Origin: Hexactinellida sp. DTS-2022
Taxonomy: Eukaryota > Porifera > Hexactinellida
Assembly (NCBI GenBank): GCA_028753945.1
Contig: JAPNXP010000002.1
Location: 13,268,001 to 13,332,000, forward strand
Direction: 5' to 3'
Length of the DNA stretch: 64,000 nucleotides
The position numbers and the translations under genes are program-made. Numbering within the stretch: the first letter of the stretch is position 1; each line of letters starts with the position of its first letter. The notes below the pieces were generated by a model that worked only from the letters and a program-made list of their open reading frames with translations, was not told the origin of the DNA and did not search any database. Positions 1 through 10,900 of the stretch are shown here, one piece after another.

Positions 1-312
1 ACGAAATTTAAGGTAGTCTCATGGAGGCCAGATCTTCTTACCAAATCTTCGATGATAAAAATAGTCGTCAGAGAATCAAGAAATTTTCTTTTATAACACC
101 GAAATAGTGATTAATTAAAGTACTAAAGTTAAATAGATCTCTCCGGTGTTTTTCATACAATTCCTCCTCTTTAGTCTCAGTTAGGAGTTCAATACTGTAA
201 TCAACACATTCCTGAACTATGAATATCAACTAGCCCTCACAGAATTTCTAACAAAACTTGCTTTTTGGATAAATCACATGACTGTGGTGCAGAAAAATAT
301 TCTAGAACATTC
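1..312. other. Unassigned 5' edge
   Basis: AT-rich stretch beyond the stop codon of the minus-strand gene ending at 313. I see no reading frame, repeat or RNA here that I can support. Confidence 0.4.
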
Positions 313-1512
313 CTAACCACTATTATGGTGTTTCAGGAAAGCTTTTTTACCAGATTTGCTGAAAAACATTCCATCGCAATTAGGAACAGAGTCACACTTG
401 ATTTGCATAGAGCATTCACATTCTAAACGAAAATCAATTGGTCTTCGCTTACTTACTAATTTAATTTCTCTAAGCAGGCATTGCTCTTCGTTGAAAGCTG
501 TTAGATATGTGGACTCAGGAAAAAGCGAAACTTCCTTAAGGTCCCAAATAGTCTTCTTCCCATGAGGGCATGTAAATCGGTCCAAATTCAATCTGACGTT
601 GTAATGCCAGATCTGGGTAGAGGATTGGGAATTCTGAAAAATGCGAGGCTAATTCAGAGATACTCAAAAGCTCCTCGTGCTCTCTCAGCAGCAACTTATG
701 CAATTTCCCTAGAAGCGAACTAATATTGTTCTCAATTGCAGAGAAATTGTCAAAGTCTGAATCATCAACTGCCTCTTTCAGATCGACTCGCAGATGTCTA
801 AGGTCAGTTCTCATTTTCTTAATTTCTTTCCTCGTCACCTGTAGCTTAGTCAGGGAGGGCGGATTCACTCACAAAATTGTAGCAATTCGAGCAGCTCTGG
901 AACGAGGGTGCTCTCGATTGAATGAACTTCCGATAGTATCTCTTCAACTCGTACGCAACTGCCTCTGTGAGACTAGAGCTGGATGTGCTTTTTCTTTCGA
1001 ACCGAACATCCTGCATCATTTTCAGAGCTGCAATTTCGCTCTCAGAAGTCTGAATAATCTTGTGAATAAACTCGCCAATACTCTCCCCCCTCTCCTCCCC
1101 AATTTCTTCTTTCGGGCCAAGACTCAACAATCTTTGATAAAATCTGAAAGAGCTTTGTAGCTTAGAACATAATTCATCAAGCCCTATTTCCTCTTCCTGG
1201 CCGATTTTCAACTCTTTCATATCGAAAGACTGAACAGATTCAATTTTTTCCAGACACACAGTCAGATTGATATGCTTAGCTTCTAATTTTGGATCTTGGG
1301 TGTAACTGGGGATTTCAACCAGGCGCTCCTTTATCGCGTTCAAATACCAAACCAAATCTCAGTATGGCTCTGCACTCGTTCCTTAGAGTTATAAGCCGGG
1401 AGAGAGACGGGTTCTCTTCGCCCTCAGAACACACCGGATCTGAGCTATCAGATCTGTCAGCTGTTCCCGATAAGAGCGGACCTCCACCACTTCTGACATC
1501 TGGCTGAGGGAA
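313..1512 (-). CDS. Unrecognised coiled-coil / cysteine-containing protein, multi-exon
   Basis: Three open segments on the minus strand (about 1355-873, 838-536 and 591-313) read as ordinary protein. The first two are charged and helix-prone. The first ends near a CSNC pair and the last carries CPHG, ECEC and PNCDG cysteines, so a small metal-binding tail is possible. The first two join across a 34-nt intron (872-839) with a GTGAGT donor, a CTGAC branch-like site and a CTACAG end, and the join is in phase. How the segment ending at 536 connects to the one ending at 313 is not resolved. An upstream exon may begin at the ATG near 1506 (MSEVVEVRSYREQL). I recognise no family. It may be one gene with the coding stretch at 1536-2149. 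Confidence 0.5.
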
Positions 1513-1535
1513 AACCTACTCCTGTTGGACAGGAA

Positions 1536-2149
1536 TTATTTCGCGATATCGCTGAGGGGACTAGCCTCCTGGCCGGAGTAGAGCTGTTTCTTGGCGCTAA
1601 TAAAGCTTGTAAGTTTGTCTGTTAGTGTGTCGAATAACTGCTGACACCCGACAGGACTCTCGAAAATCTCGATTTTGCCTCTCTGCTCATAATTCCGGCT
1701 TTCGAGTGAGATGACACGTCCACTTGTGGCCTTCATTCTCTCGCCATGTCCTCCAGCTCCTGTCTGTACCGAGCAGCGGGTCGGGTCCGTGCAGCGGGTC
1801 GTAGCTTTGGTGACGTAACTGCTCTGTGTTGACAGAACTGGGGAGAATAGGGGATTGGTATGTCTGGAAAGCCGAGTTCGTTTGTTGTTGTTGTTGTTGG
1901 GTCTGAAGTAGAGGTGTTTGTATAGTAGAAGTTGTGGGAAATGTAAAGTATTTCGGGTAAGAGGAAGAAGAAAGCTGGATTAAGGGACTGGGTTTCTGTG
2001 TTCCCTGAGAAATAAGTGTGGTGTTGGTACTAAAACTAGCAAGATCATCATTCTCTTTATCCCGAATTTGTCTGTGTTTGTCTCCCTTTCATCTGTAAAT
2101 CTTTGTGGAGGCGAGTAATGAGGGCATTGGCTACTTCTGACTTCCTATA
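1536..2149 (-). CDS. Coding stretch, Gln/Ser/Thr-rich then small globular part; unrecognised
   Basis: A good acceptor (TTATTTATTGCTTATAG) precedes an open stretch on the minus strand that includes a CAG-type glutamine run and Ser/Thr/Pro-rich linker sequence (about 2040-1760). A 66-codon frame from an ATG at 1736 ends at 1536. Exact exon joins are uncertain: two frames alternate, and short introns of about 30 nt would be needed. The 66-codon part faintly recalls the KEOPS subunit GON7 in size and pattern, but this is weak. It ends only about 30 nt before the ATG of the next minus-strand segment, after a pyrimidine-rich CTCAG. It is therefore either the 5' part of the same gene or a tightly spaced upstream gene. 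Confidence 0.4.
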
Positions 2150-2447
2150 AGCAATAAATAAATAATATCGTAGGAATTAATGTTGCAGATAGTTAGTTTT
2201 ATGTTACATTTATTCGTCATTAATGAGACCCTCCGCTATCGTCTGGAAGTTGCTTATCCATCCAGTGCGTCCTTAAACTCCTGTCGCTCCGAGGCTGACG
2301 GACAGCAGATACAGTACACCCTCGCTAATCCGAACAGAGGTGTTCCGATTCAAAAATCTTCTGTTCCGATTAGGGAATTCGTTCGGATTAGTGAAGTATT
2401 GCATTTTCTATGGGCATCTATAAATGAGAATCTCGACATATACAGTA

Positions 2448-3136
2448 TATATGTTATGGGCATTTTGCATAATGCCCAGGCAATATGCAAAATGCTGGTT
2501 TTTGTAGCAATTTGCATATTGCCTGGGCATTATGCATAATGCTGGTTTTTGTAGCAATTTGCATAATGCCATCATACCAACCAGACAATTTGCATAATGT
2601 CCAGCAATTTGCATAATGACAAGCAATATGCATAATGTTCACCAATATGCATAATGTCCAGCAATATGCATAATGTCCAGACAATATGCATAATGTCCAG
2701 ACAATTTGCAAAATGTCCAGCAATATGCAAAGTAACTTTCAAAGTAACTTCCACATGGTGATAGTTTTTTTGAGAATTGTATAATGTTGTTTGTTCGTTC
2801 TTAATTGAAAACAAATAAATGTCTACTAAGGGAGGGGCCCATCTGAAATTGTTGTATTTACTATCCGGATATTTTGAAATTATATTAACAAGTATGAATT
2901 GCATATTGCCAATTTGATGTGACAGCATTATGCAAATTGTCTGGACATTATGCATTTTGCTGGACATTATGCAAATTGTCTGGTTGGTATGATGCATTAT
3001 GCAAATTGCTACAAAAACCAGCATTATGCATAATGCCCAGGCAATATGCAAATTGCTTCAAAAACCAGCAATTTGCATATTGCCTGGCCTGGGCATTATG
3101 CAAAATGTCCAGTTTCGCATATTTCCCATAACATAT
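2448..3136. repeat. 690-bp inverted-repeat element with octamer-like minisatellite arms
   Basis: The left arm (about 2448-2726) and right arm (about 2920-3136) are reverse complements. They begin with TATATGTTATGGG and end with CCCATAACATATA. Each arm is an array of 18-20 bp units around CAATATGCATAATGTCC, with several matches or near matches to the octamer ATGCAAAT/ATTTGCAT. The middle 190 bp is unrelated AT-rich DNA. This looks like a foldback or MITE-type element; the open frames in it are artefacts of the repeat. Confidence 0.75.
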
Positions 3137-3509
3137 AGATCCAGCCTTGTGTTTTAATTTAATAGTATAGATATCACTCCAGTTATCAACTAATGTGTAT
3201 TAATTTTTATCATACTAATGTCATTTACTTGTAAACTAACGAATTGCGACACTTTTGGGAGCAGCGCTTGTGCCAGATATTCGTAGGTTGCCCCCACATG
3301 CATTATTTATATTGGATTTCAATCGGGAAAATGGTTTTGTGCCGTATCTCAGAGGTTGTCATATTTCGGAGGTGCCGCTTTTAGAGGTTCACCTGTATAT
3401 TGACCGGCGGCGGTTATTCGAATTTACTCCGCTTATAACGAAGTAAATTAACTGATCACTAAAATCCGTAACAGTTAAACACAAAGTAAGCTCTCTATAA
3501 TTGTAATAC
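3137..3509. other. Intergenic, no gene seen
   Basis: AT-rich DNA with a short MITE-like remnant near 3400-3450 (TTACTCCGCTTATAACGAAG) that recurs at 36.5 kb and 41.6 kb. No gene is supported. Confidence 0.4.
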
Positions 3510-4202
3510 CTATGTAAATAAATGCATAAACTTATTATTATTGTCCTTCAAAACACTTTCAACCTCCTCAATTAGTTCATCCGTGGTTATCTGTCTGCAG
3601 TATCCCTTATTATTATTCAGCGAGCTCTCATGCCTCTCTTTACTCATAGCGATACATGCATCTGTCACAACAGTTACCAAATAGCCCAAATCGCATGCGG
3701 TCCTTACCGCAGAGTCTACACACTGGTCTGTAAGGGCACCTGCTATCACTAACTGCTGTACATTCAGATTTCTGAGTAAATAGTGAATGTTCGTAGAAAC
3801 AAACACATTACTTGAAGTCTTGGCTAGTACTATTTCATCGTTGATAGGGCAAATCTCGTTTATCACCTTGCCATGCCATGAGCCCTTTGGAATGTTAAAG
3901 CCAGATATTTTGTAGTCTAAACTGCGGTCCCGTCCGTCCAATGTCAGGCTCTCCATCACGGTGTATAACACTTCGATCTTTGCCTTGCGAAATATAGTTT
4001 GTAACTTTTTCCAGTTCGAAATGTTTTGAAGTAGTTGGGACTTGAAGTAACTGAAAGAATCAGGGTTGTTTGTCTCCAATTCTTTGTACATTTCTCCATC
4101 TGGATGCAATCCGAAATTTTGCACGTCCACAAACAGTAAGGCGCTATTTGTTAATTTGATGGGTGCCTCACGTAATGATACGTTGGGACTGAAAGAGGCC
4201 AT
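3510..4202 (-). CDS. Isochorismatase-family cysteine hydrolase
   Basis: An intronless 230-residue protein starting at the ATG at 4202. It has the alpha/beta fold pattern of the isochorismatase/nicotinamidase superfamily. ALLFVDVQN carries the acidic residue of the triad (Asp26), EIVLAKTSSNVF the lysine (Lys128), and AGALTDQCV the nucleophilic cysteine (Cys161) next to the usual cis-peptide region. The C-terminal ACDLGYLVTVVTDACIA and ERHESSL blocks are also typical. Members hydrolyse small amides such as nicotinamide, ureidoacrylate or N-carbamoyl compounds. The substrate cannot be read from sequence. No targeting signal is evident, so it is probably cytosolic. The length is normal for the family and the triad is intact, so it should be active. 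Confidence 0.9.
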   Translation of the reverse strand: MASFSPNVSLREAPIKLTNSALLFVDVQNFGLHPDGEMYKELETNNPDSFSYFKSQLLQNISNWKKLQTIFRKAKIEVLYTVMESLTLDGRDRSLDYKISGFNIPKGSWHGKVINEICPINDEIVLAKTSSNVFVSTNIHYLLRNLNVQQLVIAGALTDQCVDSAVRTACDLGYLVTVVTDACIAMSKERHESSLNNNKGYCRQITTDELIEEVESVLKDNNNKFMHLFT

Positions 4203-4444
4203 TTAATTATTAATACGTTTAGAACACTAATAGTTTTTGAGTACAGATATAGATTGCATATAATATTCATATGGTTCTGTTTCAATATGTTAATTAAGTT
4301 TATGCACTGATTTACAGGCTTATAAAAATTTCCTTAATTGTTAACTCAGGTCAGTTCAGGTATTTAACAAAATTGCCTCAGTTCCCTCAAAAACCAGGTC
4401 AGATCAGGTCATGACCTGATTTTTTGACAAGTCTCTGATTTAGC

Positions 4445-4716
4445 TTACCTGCCAACCGTACAGGGATTTTAATCATTCTGTCTGTTCTGTATACAGAACA
4501 GACAAAATGAAATAACAAAAAAATGTCAAAATGTCTGTTCTGTAATGTTTTGGTTAGTGACTATCAGTATAAGACTATAAGTGTACAGGGATTCCCAAAC
4601 GAGCTACGAGAGGCGCAGCGAGCGTTAAAAAAATTTGGGGTGTCCAGGGATTTGGCCAATGTACAGGGGAAAATTGCAGCCCAGTATATGGATATGACTC
4701 AAATAGGTTGGCGGTA
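4445..4716. mobile_element. MITE, TACCTGCCAACC family
   Basis: Bounded by TTACCTGCCAACC and its near inverse GGTTGGCGGTA. The same ends and an internal CAGGGATT / GGCCAATGTACAGGGGAAAA sequence recur in the copy at 21121-21530. It contains a perfect 26-bp palindrome at 4479-4504 centred on GTATAC. Short frames inside it are not genes. Confidence 0.6.
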
Positions 4717-4959
4717 TTATTAGTACATATAAAAAATTGTCCTGGGTGTAGACAGGCTTTCATCCTGGCAAAAAACTTTGCGCGCTTAGATTTAGTTTGA
4801 GCTCGCTACCTAAAATATTTCATTTGTATTACGTCTATGGAAGCATCTCTCGATTTTAGCTAGATAGTTTCCAACAAAATTACGCGCCTGCGCCTGTTTG
4901 AAGGGAATGGTAAGTACGTAGATGAGATGTGGTTGGTCAGTAAGATGTGTTAATTATTA

Positions 4960-4985
4960 ATTTTTCGCATGCGCATAAAAGGTAA
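4960..4985. promoter_or_regulatory. NRF1-like palindromic GC-rich motif
   Basis: CGCATGCGCA lies in an AT-rich gap upstream of the small plus-strand gene and downstream of the start of the minus-strand hydrolase. It matches the core of the nuclear respiratory factor 1 site. A second GCGCCTGCGCC lies near 4885. Promoter use is inference. Confidence 0.3.
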
Positions 4986-5238
4986 GAACTTTTCAGTAAT
5001 TTTAACATCATTGACAACAAAAGTACAGTTATATATATATTGATTCATTGCTGGAATATCCCTTTTAGGTATTAGATAATGTGATTAATAGGAAATGGCA
5101 TGTTCTTAATATTATAATAAAACAGGTTTCAGCAGCCATTTTCGCACAACCATTATGCATTGAACGTCCTTCAATGAGGTAGGTATTAATAGCAAGTTAT
5201 CCTAATTCAAATCGCTATATTATAATAATAATATTTCA

Positions 5239-5744
5239 ATGAAGAAGAAAGATACTGCCGGAGCCAAAGGTAAAGTTGTTAACGCAACTTACGAAGAGTT
5301 AGAGAGGTATGTTTGGTATCTGATAAATATGTGATGTTAATTGATAGTGTCTTTTGACAAATATTTGGGCAAGGTTGCCCCAGTTACAACCTCTTCAACC
5401 AAATATTTATACTAGTAAGCGTTTTAGATTATCACAGAGGTTAATTTTTTTAGAGAGATCGTTTGCAATGCATTGAACTTTAGGAACAAACTAGTAATTA
5501 TTTTTGATCAACCATTTTGTCAACCGAATAATTCGGTTCCCAACCAAATACATTCTGCCAAATTGTATTCGGTTGCACCTTTATTTTAGGTAATTGAAGT
5601 GTTTTCTCGAATAGTTAAAAAATTAAAAATCTCATATGAGGGAATTAGTGAAATATTTATTGTAGTTTTGTGTACACCAAAGCAAAGGGTGCTAAAAACG
5701 AAAATAACTTTCCATGTCCGCATTGTCCGGACAGGTTAATCTGA
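5239..5744 (+). CDS. Small two-exon protein with a CPHC motif
   Basis: Exon 1 (5239-5306) begins MKKKDTAGAKGKVVNATYEE and ends at AG|GTATGT. Exon 2 starts at 5666 after TTATTGTAG, is in phase, and contains FPCPHCPDR. Reading through, it stops at 5742-5744, giving about 48 residues. Alternatively, AG|GTTAAT at 5735 could be a donor to a further exon that I could not find before UTP18. The basic N-terminus and single CxxC pair suggest a small nucleic-acid or zinc-binding protein. I recognise no family, and whether it is expressed is uncertain. Confidence 0.4.
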
Positions 5745-5941
5745 TCTTATTTACCATATTTAAATTCAAAGATAACCGACTAATTTCCAATTGTTATTAA
5801 TTTCGCATCTACAAATTTGTAAGATGAATACGTATTTATTGTTGTTTGCAATTGATCATTTGATCTCTGCCTCATAATATCCTATAAAAAGCTGGAACTA
5901 TTAGCAGAGAACAGTTTAATTTTATCTATAATATAAAGTTA

Positions 5942-7528
5942 CTATTTATCAAGAAAATGATTCAGTCTATAAACCAATACTCTACCTAAGTCGTTGCCTA
6001 TTGCCAAATACTTTGAATTATATGAAAAATCTAATGCATTAACATAGCCGAGATTATTATCTTGTTTCGGCCAGTTGCTGAACACCGTTTGAGTTGGAGT
6101 GTGGGCCAGTCGAATTGCTTGCTTATTTCTATAAGAAAAGAAGGCAAGTATCTCATTTGTAGGTGAAAACTTACTACCTGTAATTGAGGTTGTAAGGTTT
6201 TTATAAATCTTCACAGGTTTTGGTGTTTGTGTTGCATAGAGACAGCTACTATCGTATACATTGACAATACCGGAATCTGACCCAATTGCAATTATAGGAG
6301 AATCACCAGATGAAGCAGAAATACTGTGTATAACTCCACAGCCAATATCGCGGAATTTGTTAACACAATCCCTGGTGTTCATGTCCCAAACGTACACTTC
6401 GCCATCACTGCCTCCAGTTAACATTAAATCACCATTTTTAGCAAAGGCCACGCTACGAACTGTCCCATTCATTTTCAAGTCTGAAATCCATTGTTTTGTT
6501 CGCGCGGACAACAAAACAATGTAACCGTCTTTACCAAGGAAAGCTATTACATCGTTTTTAGGGGAAGGCATGGAATGTTTAAAGAATTCCTTCTGGTGAC
6601 CCCGAACATCAAATATTTTCTGAATTTTATCAGTTTGGAGGTTGTAAACGAAGAAATGCGCTTTATCAGAATTCAAAATAATTTCTTGTCCCTGCGCGGC
6701 AAAATGCGCAGTGTAAATAGGAAAGTTTTCAATACAAACACCTTGTATGCGATTGGAAAGTTTGCCTTCTATTTGGTAAATATCAAGTGTTTTGTGGAAA
6801 CCAGCTGATAGCAACAACTGAGAAGTGGGATGGAACTCAACACAACGCATAACTGCATCAGGCTTATCTCCTTGGTTAGCATCAGTAAGTTGAGTTAAGC
6901 TTATGAACGAAGGCCTCAATGTTGACGGACGCTCTGTAAGCTTAGTCTTCTTCAACAACAAATGTTGTACTTCATCTTCAGAATCTGATGTAGGTATTGC
7001 GAAATCAGTTTTATTAATTAGCCTACGGATATGCCTGTTACCCCATTGAGGTCTGCTACCAGAGGCATCCTCAAATCGCTCTTGTAATCTCTCTCTCGTA
7101 GTCTGTTGTAAAGCTCCTGATTTAGAAAATAATGTATCGTCATCATCATCATTCCATGCTGGCTTTGGAGCTGTTGTATTGTTTGAATCAGATTCTGATT
7201 CTGTATCATTATCTGGTTTGTGAGGTAATATTGTGTTAGTTTCAGTCTCTGTTTGGTTGAATATAATACTACTCAGCAGCTGTTCTTCTTTCTCATTTTT
7301 CAGTCGCTTCTTCTCATACTTCTCTTCACGAGAAAGTTTTATTTTCTTAATTCTGTCCTCTTCGCTGTTCGTCTCTTCATCTTCTATTGTTTCTGCCGTA
7401 TGTTCGGATGTAACATCTACTGGATCAGCTGTTTTGTCAATAACAAACATACTATCAATGTCAAGTGGTGTTCCTTCCTCGCATTGTTTTGGCTTTTGTT
7501 TTCTGTTTAATTTTCGTTTGTTTGGCAT
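5942..7528 (-). CDS. UTP18: U3 snoRNA-associated protein 18 (UTP18), WD40
   Basis: An intronless 528-residue protein, close to the usual animal length of about 550. The first 200 residues are acidic and Lys-rich low complexity (KRKLNRKQKPKQ, ESESDSNN, a run of aspartates). WD40 repeats follow from about residue 220, with clear units such as VRSVAFAKNGDLMLTGGSDG and VYVWDMNTRDCVNKFRDIG. The ends match the family: ADAVMRCVEFHPTSQLLLSAG-like opening and DFSYNSKYLAIGNDLGRVLVYRLNHF closing. UTP18 is a UtpB component of the small-subunit processome that acts on 18S rRNA maturation in the nucleolus. The ATG at 7528 is the first in frame and the acidic tail fits the family. Confidence 0.92.
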   Translation of the reverse strand: MPNKRKLNRKQKPKQCEEGTPLDIDSMFVIDKTADPVDVTSEHTAETIEDEETNSEEDRIKKIKLSREEKYEKKRLKNEKEEQLLSSIIFNQTETETNTILPHKPDNDTESESDSNNTTAPKPAWNDDDDDTLFSKSGALQQTTRERLQERFEDASGSRPQWGNRHIRRLINKTDFAIPTSDSEDEVQHLLLKKTKLTERPSTLRPSFISLTQLTDANQGDKPDAVMRCVEFHPTSQLLLSAGFHKTLDIYQIEGKLSNRIQGVCIENFPIYTAHFAAQGQEIILNSDKAHFFVYNLQTDKIQKIFDVRGHQKEFFKHSMPSPKNDVIAFLGKDGYIVLLSARTKQWISDLKMNGTVRSVAFAKNGDLMLTGGSDGEVYVWDMNTRDCVNKFRDIGCGVIHSISASSGDSPIIAIGSDSGIVNVYDSSCLYATQTPKPVKIYKNLTTSITGSKFSPTNEILAFFSYRNKQAIRLAHTPTQTVFSNWPKQDNNLGYVNALDFSYNSKYLAIGNDLGRVLVYRLNHFLDK

Positions 7529-7555
7529 CTTCTGTAATCACTATTATTTAATAGG

Positions 7556-7683
7556 AAGTACTTATATATAGGCCAACACTTTTATAATGCAATTTTTCGT
7601 CAGTGGAAAAGCCATTTAAAAAATAAAATCATCTTTGTGAAGTCGGGTTTTATTTTAAAGGGTGTTGGCCAATATAAGAGTTA
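7556..7683. mobile_element. MITE, GGCCAACACCTTTT family, copy 1
   Basis: Short element with inverted ends (TTATATATAGGCCAACACTT and AGGGTGTTGGCCAATATAAG) and internal GTGAAGTCGGGTTTTA. At least ten copies occur in this window. It sits just upstream of UTP18. Confidence 0.7.
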
Positions 7684-7948
7684 ACCCTATTTAATACATA
7701 TAATACAGTCCCTTAAGATTGATTGGGACACACTGGTTTCCAAATCCCCTGGAGAATAACCAATTTACGCGAGTTGTCTGTCTTCATAAGAATCAGTTGT
7801 AATAAATGTTTATTGTATTGAGATTCTTCTTGATGCTACAGTGAAACTATATTCAACAAAAGAACATTATAACTAAATTAATCAATCATTGGTTAGTTTG
7901 GCTTGATGAACCATGGATATACATACAATCCTAGGTATATAAAGTTAA

Positions 7949-10900
7949 TTATTTAGGCTGTGAAGTCCGTTGAGTCCTCATAGGTCGTTGTGTGGCAGAA
8001 GTAGATGCGGTGCGATGGCGTTGAGCGGACTGGTATTGTATTTGGTAGGCCATAGGATGAATCTTAAAGCCGTATATTCTGGGAATGAACTGATTTTGTG
8101 GGCGGGGCGGTCTCAGCTCTGGATGTACCTACACAATACGTACATTGGTGTGGAATCAAAATACTACAGTAAATAGCTGAAATATTTTACCGTCTTCATA
8201 CGTAAATGCTGGTGAAAAATAATGTACCTAGTTATTGGGTGTGGGGTCCTGAACATTTTGTAGATACGTATATACGCAAAAATCGTAAATTCACAGCTGT
8301 TAAGAAAATTGGTGTACAATTAATAAGCTCCAGGGAAATATATTGCAAATTAGATATTTACTATAATTGGGATTACTATAATTTGGCGAATATAACAAGA
8401 AGTTTAGCAGTAAAATAAACAAATTCTCTATTAGAAATAATTTATAATATCAGGACGAAATAATTATCACTCGAGCATTTTCGTTAGAAAATTTCCTTCA
8501 GTCTTTCATCTCTTCCTTGGACTTTAGCTCAATAGTGTCCTCCAAACATTGATTAACCAACAAGGGTTGACTCAAAGTTTCTCCACTCTTCTTCTTGAGA
8601 TTTCCTAGACGCTTATCAATCCTATGCTTAATCTTATTGTAACTACGGAAACTGATGTAAACGCAAGCGTAGAGGAATGGCAGGAACAGAATAATTAGGT
8701 CGATGCCGTATGTGTTAGCAGTGGCCAAGTTAATGTCTAGATTGATTGCGGACAGTACAAACAAGTTGTAGAGCACCAGGGATTCTACGAAGTTAACCCA
8801 AGTCTTTTTGTAAGGCTGAGCAATAATGTGTGCCAGGAGAATCACAAGTACGGCTATGCAGAGCGCAATCTTACGATAAGACCTTTGTGCAGTGGTACCT
8901 ATTATGACAATAACGATTAAGAGACGACGAAGCAGGTCAACACCGGTCCAGTACCACAGATGGGGCTTGTACGGAGCTCGTAACACATCTGTCAACAGCT
9001 GCAATCGCGCGAAATAACCATACGCCGATATAACGAATAATATCGGAATGAGGAGGACCAACAAGCCAAACAATGCACCGAAAGGCGCTACATAATAATA
9101 GGAAATATCTGTCTGTAATCCAAAAACTGGAGATCCATCGGGAGCAAATTCCAAGTTGAAAAAGTAGAATGACACCTGAGCAAATGTTACGTATATGAAT
9201 ATAAGCAGAAATACAAATCCGTTCAGGAAATGATGATTATAAAACGTTTTCATATACCGTGTTAAAACGTAGAAAATGGATAGAATCATAATCATAATGA
9301 TTGGTCCATTAAGCTGGTAGATGATGGAATATATCACTTTAAAATCCCTGAATACTGTACATGGATCTAGAATGGTTTTTAAGAAATGACTTTCGCTGTA
9401 GTATTTCAAGGGTAGCCAGAAGAATTGGAATATCACCCAACCATTCGTGTTTGCATTATAGACAAGAGCGACTGTTTGAATGTAGAAAATAACTCCTGCT
9501 AGTTCTGGTGGGTACGAAATATTCCACCAAAGTACACCCATACAGAATAGTATTAGAATTAACATGTCAATCGCAGCAACAAGCGTTCCAACTACCATTT
9601 GGGTTGTATGGCATTCCCTACATTCGAATGATTTGATTCCAACTGATCTTCCAGGCTTACAAATGCCACAGTAAATACCCTGTCGGTTAGGATGACACTG
9701 ATCACTCATTTCTCCCTTTATAACACTCACCATACAACCAGGATAAATTGAATCGTTGTCGTGTTTGCATTCGCAAAACCCACTAGGACAGTATGTTATA
9801 AAAATCTCATAACAGGGAGCGTTCAATACAGAACTATTGCAATCGGCTAATTCCGTAAACGACATCCAGGAACCATCCTGTATGAAAGCTTTCGCTTCCT
9901 GATTATCGAACGCGAGAAATAACAAATCATTCGACAAGCGATACAAATCGCACGCATAGGTATCATCTCCCTCATCGTACTTCAATACTAAGTAGTCAGG
10001 GCACGGTAGAATCTGTAATTGCATTGTGTGTTCAAGTTGGTAGCTTGATGTCACAGCTGTCAAGGTTAGGGTGACTGTGTCATTAAAATCTGGCTTGAGT
10101 AGTTTGTAAATCAGTCTTCTATATGTCACACTCTTTTTCACTACAATAACATCTGGATAAACCTGAATAGAGTGTTTATAGTTCGATTGCAGGAAGAGAG
10201 TTGCCTTCGTTCTGGTGCCTAGTTGATCAAGTGCTTTCAAAGGAGGAATATCGACCCATTGCCCGGGATAACCTTGTAATATTTCTTCTGAAGAAATTCT
10301 GAGTGGGTTTATCATTTCTACTTGAGATGGATCTGTTTGTACATACATGTAGATAAGCATTTTACGGAATTTAATATTCCCAAGGGTAATAAACTCATCC
10401 CAGTAGGAATCTGGTAGAGTTCCGTTTGGGATAATCAGTGAATCGAGGCGGCCAGGAATGCAATCATCCAAATTAGTCAAGAAAATTGGATAATTAGGTT
10501 TTCTCAAATTCCCATCAAAATCAACTGCGACGTTATCATACAAGTCGAAAAAGATATTTTCTCCAACAGTTGGCGTCACCTTACCAACTTCGTAGTTAAC
10601 TGCCTGTATTGAACAGTCTGATGCGAAAAACACGTTATAATCCGCGTTATGCAACACTCCTGTATCAATGTACAAAGCTGGACCTCTTGAAGCTCTGTTA
10701 TAATGGAAGTACAAGCTCGTATTCAAATTGATGTAAAGATAAGATCCGTCGTAAAGTCGGAGCCCACCGCCCCCGCTTCCGTCGTTTAAATTCAGATTTC
10801 CAATAAAGTATATTGAACCGATAAACTGTGTTGACGCGTGTGTGAGATATAATCCGGAATTGGAGTTATTCTCTATCCTAGTTACGCCCATGAAAATAAG

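Noticed and set aside
1536-1736. GON7 identification for the 66-codon frame
   Set aside because: Only length and a loose pattern agree; it may simply be an internal exon.
2180-3131. Several 70-160 codon frames on both strands
   Set aside because: They are translations of the octamer-like inverted repeat (repeating HYANCW/YAYCLD words), not genes.
4860-4990. Spliced-leader RNA gene (GTAAGT donor followed by an AATTTTT-type Sm-like site and a hairpin)
   Set aside because: The pieces are weak, single copy here and could be chance; not supported without transcripts.
7970-8176. 68-codon plus-strand frame
   Set aside because: It is the shadow of CSNK2B exon 3, whose minus-strand reading matches the conserved CK2 beta tail.
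8206-8418. 70-codon plus-strand frame in CSNK2B intron 2
   Set aside because: No recognisable motif or splice context; AT-rich chance frame.
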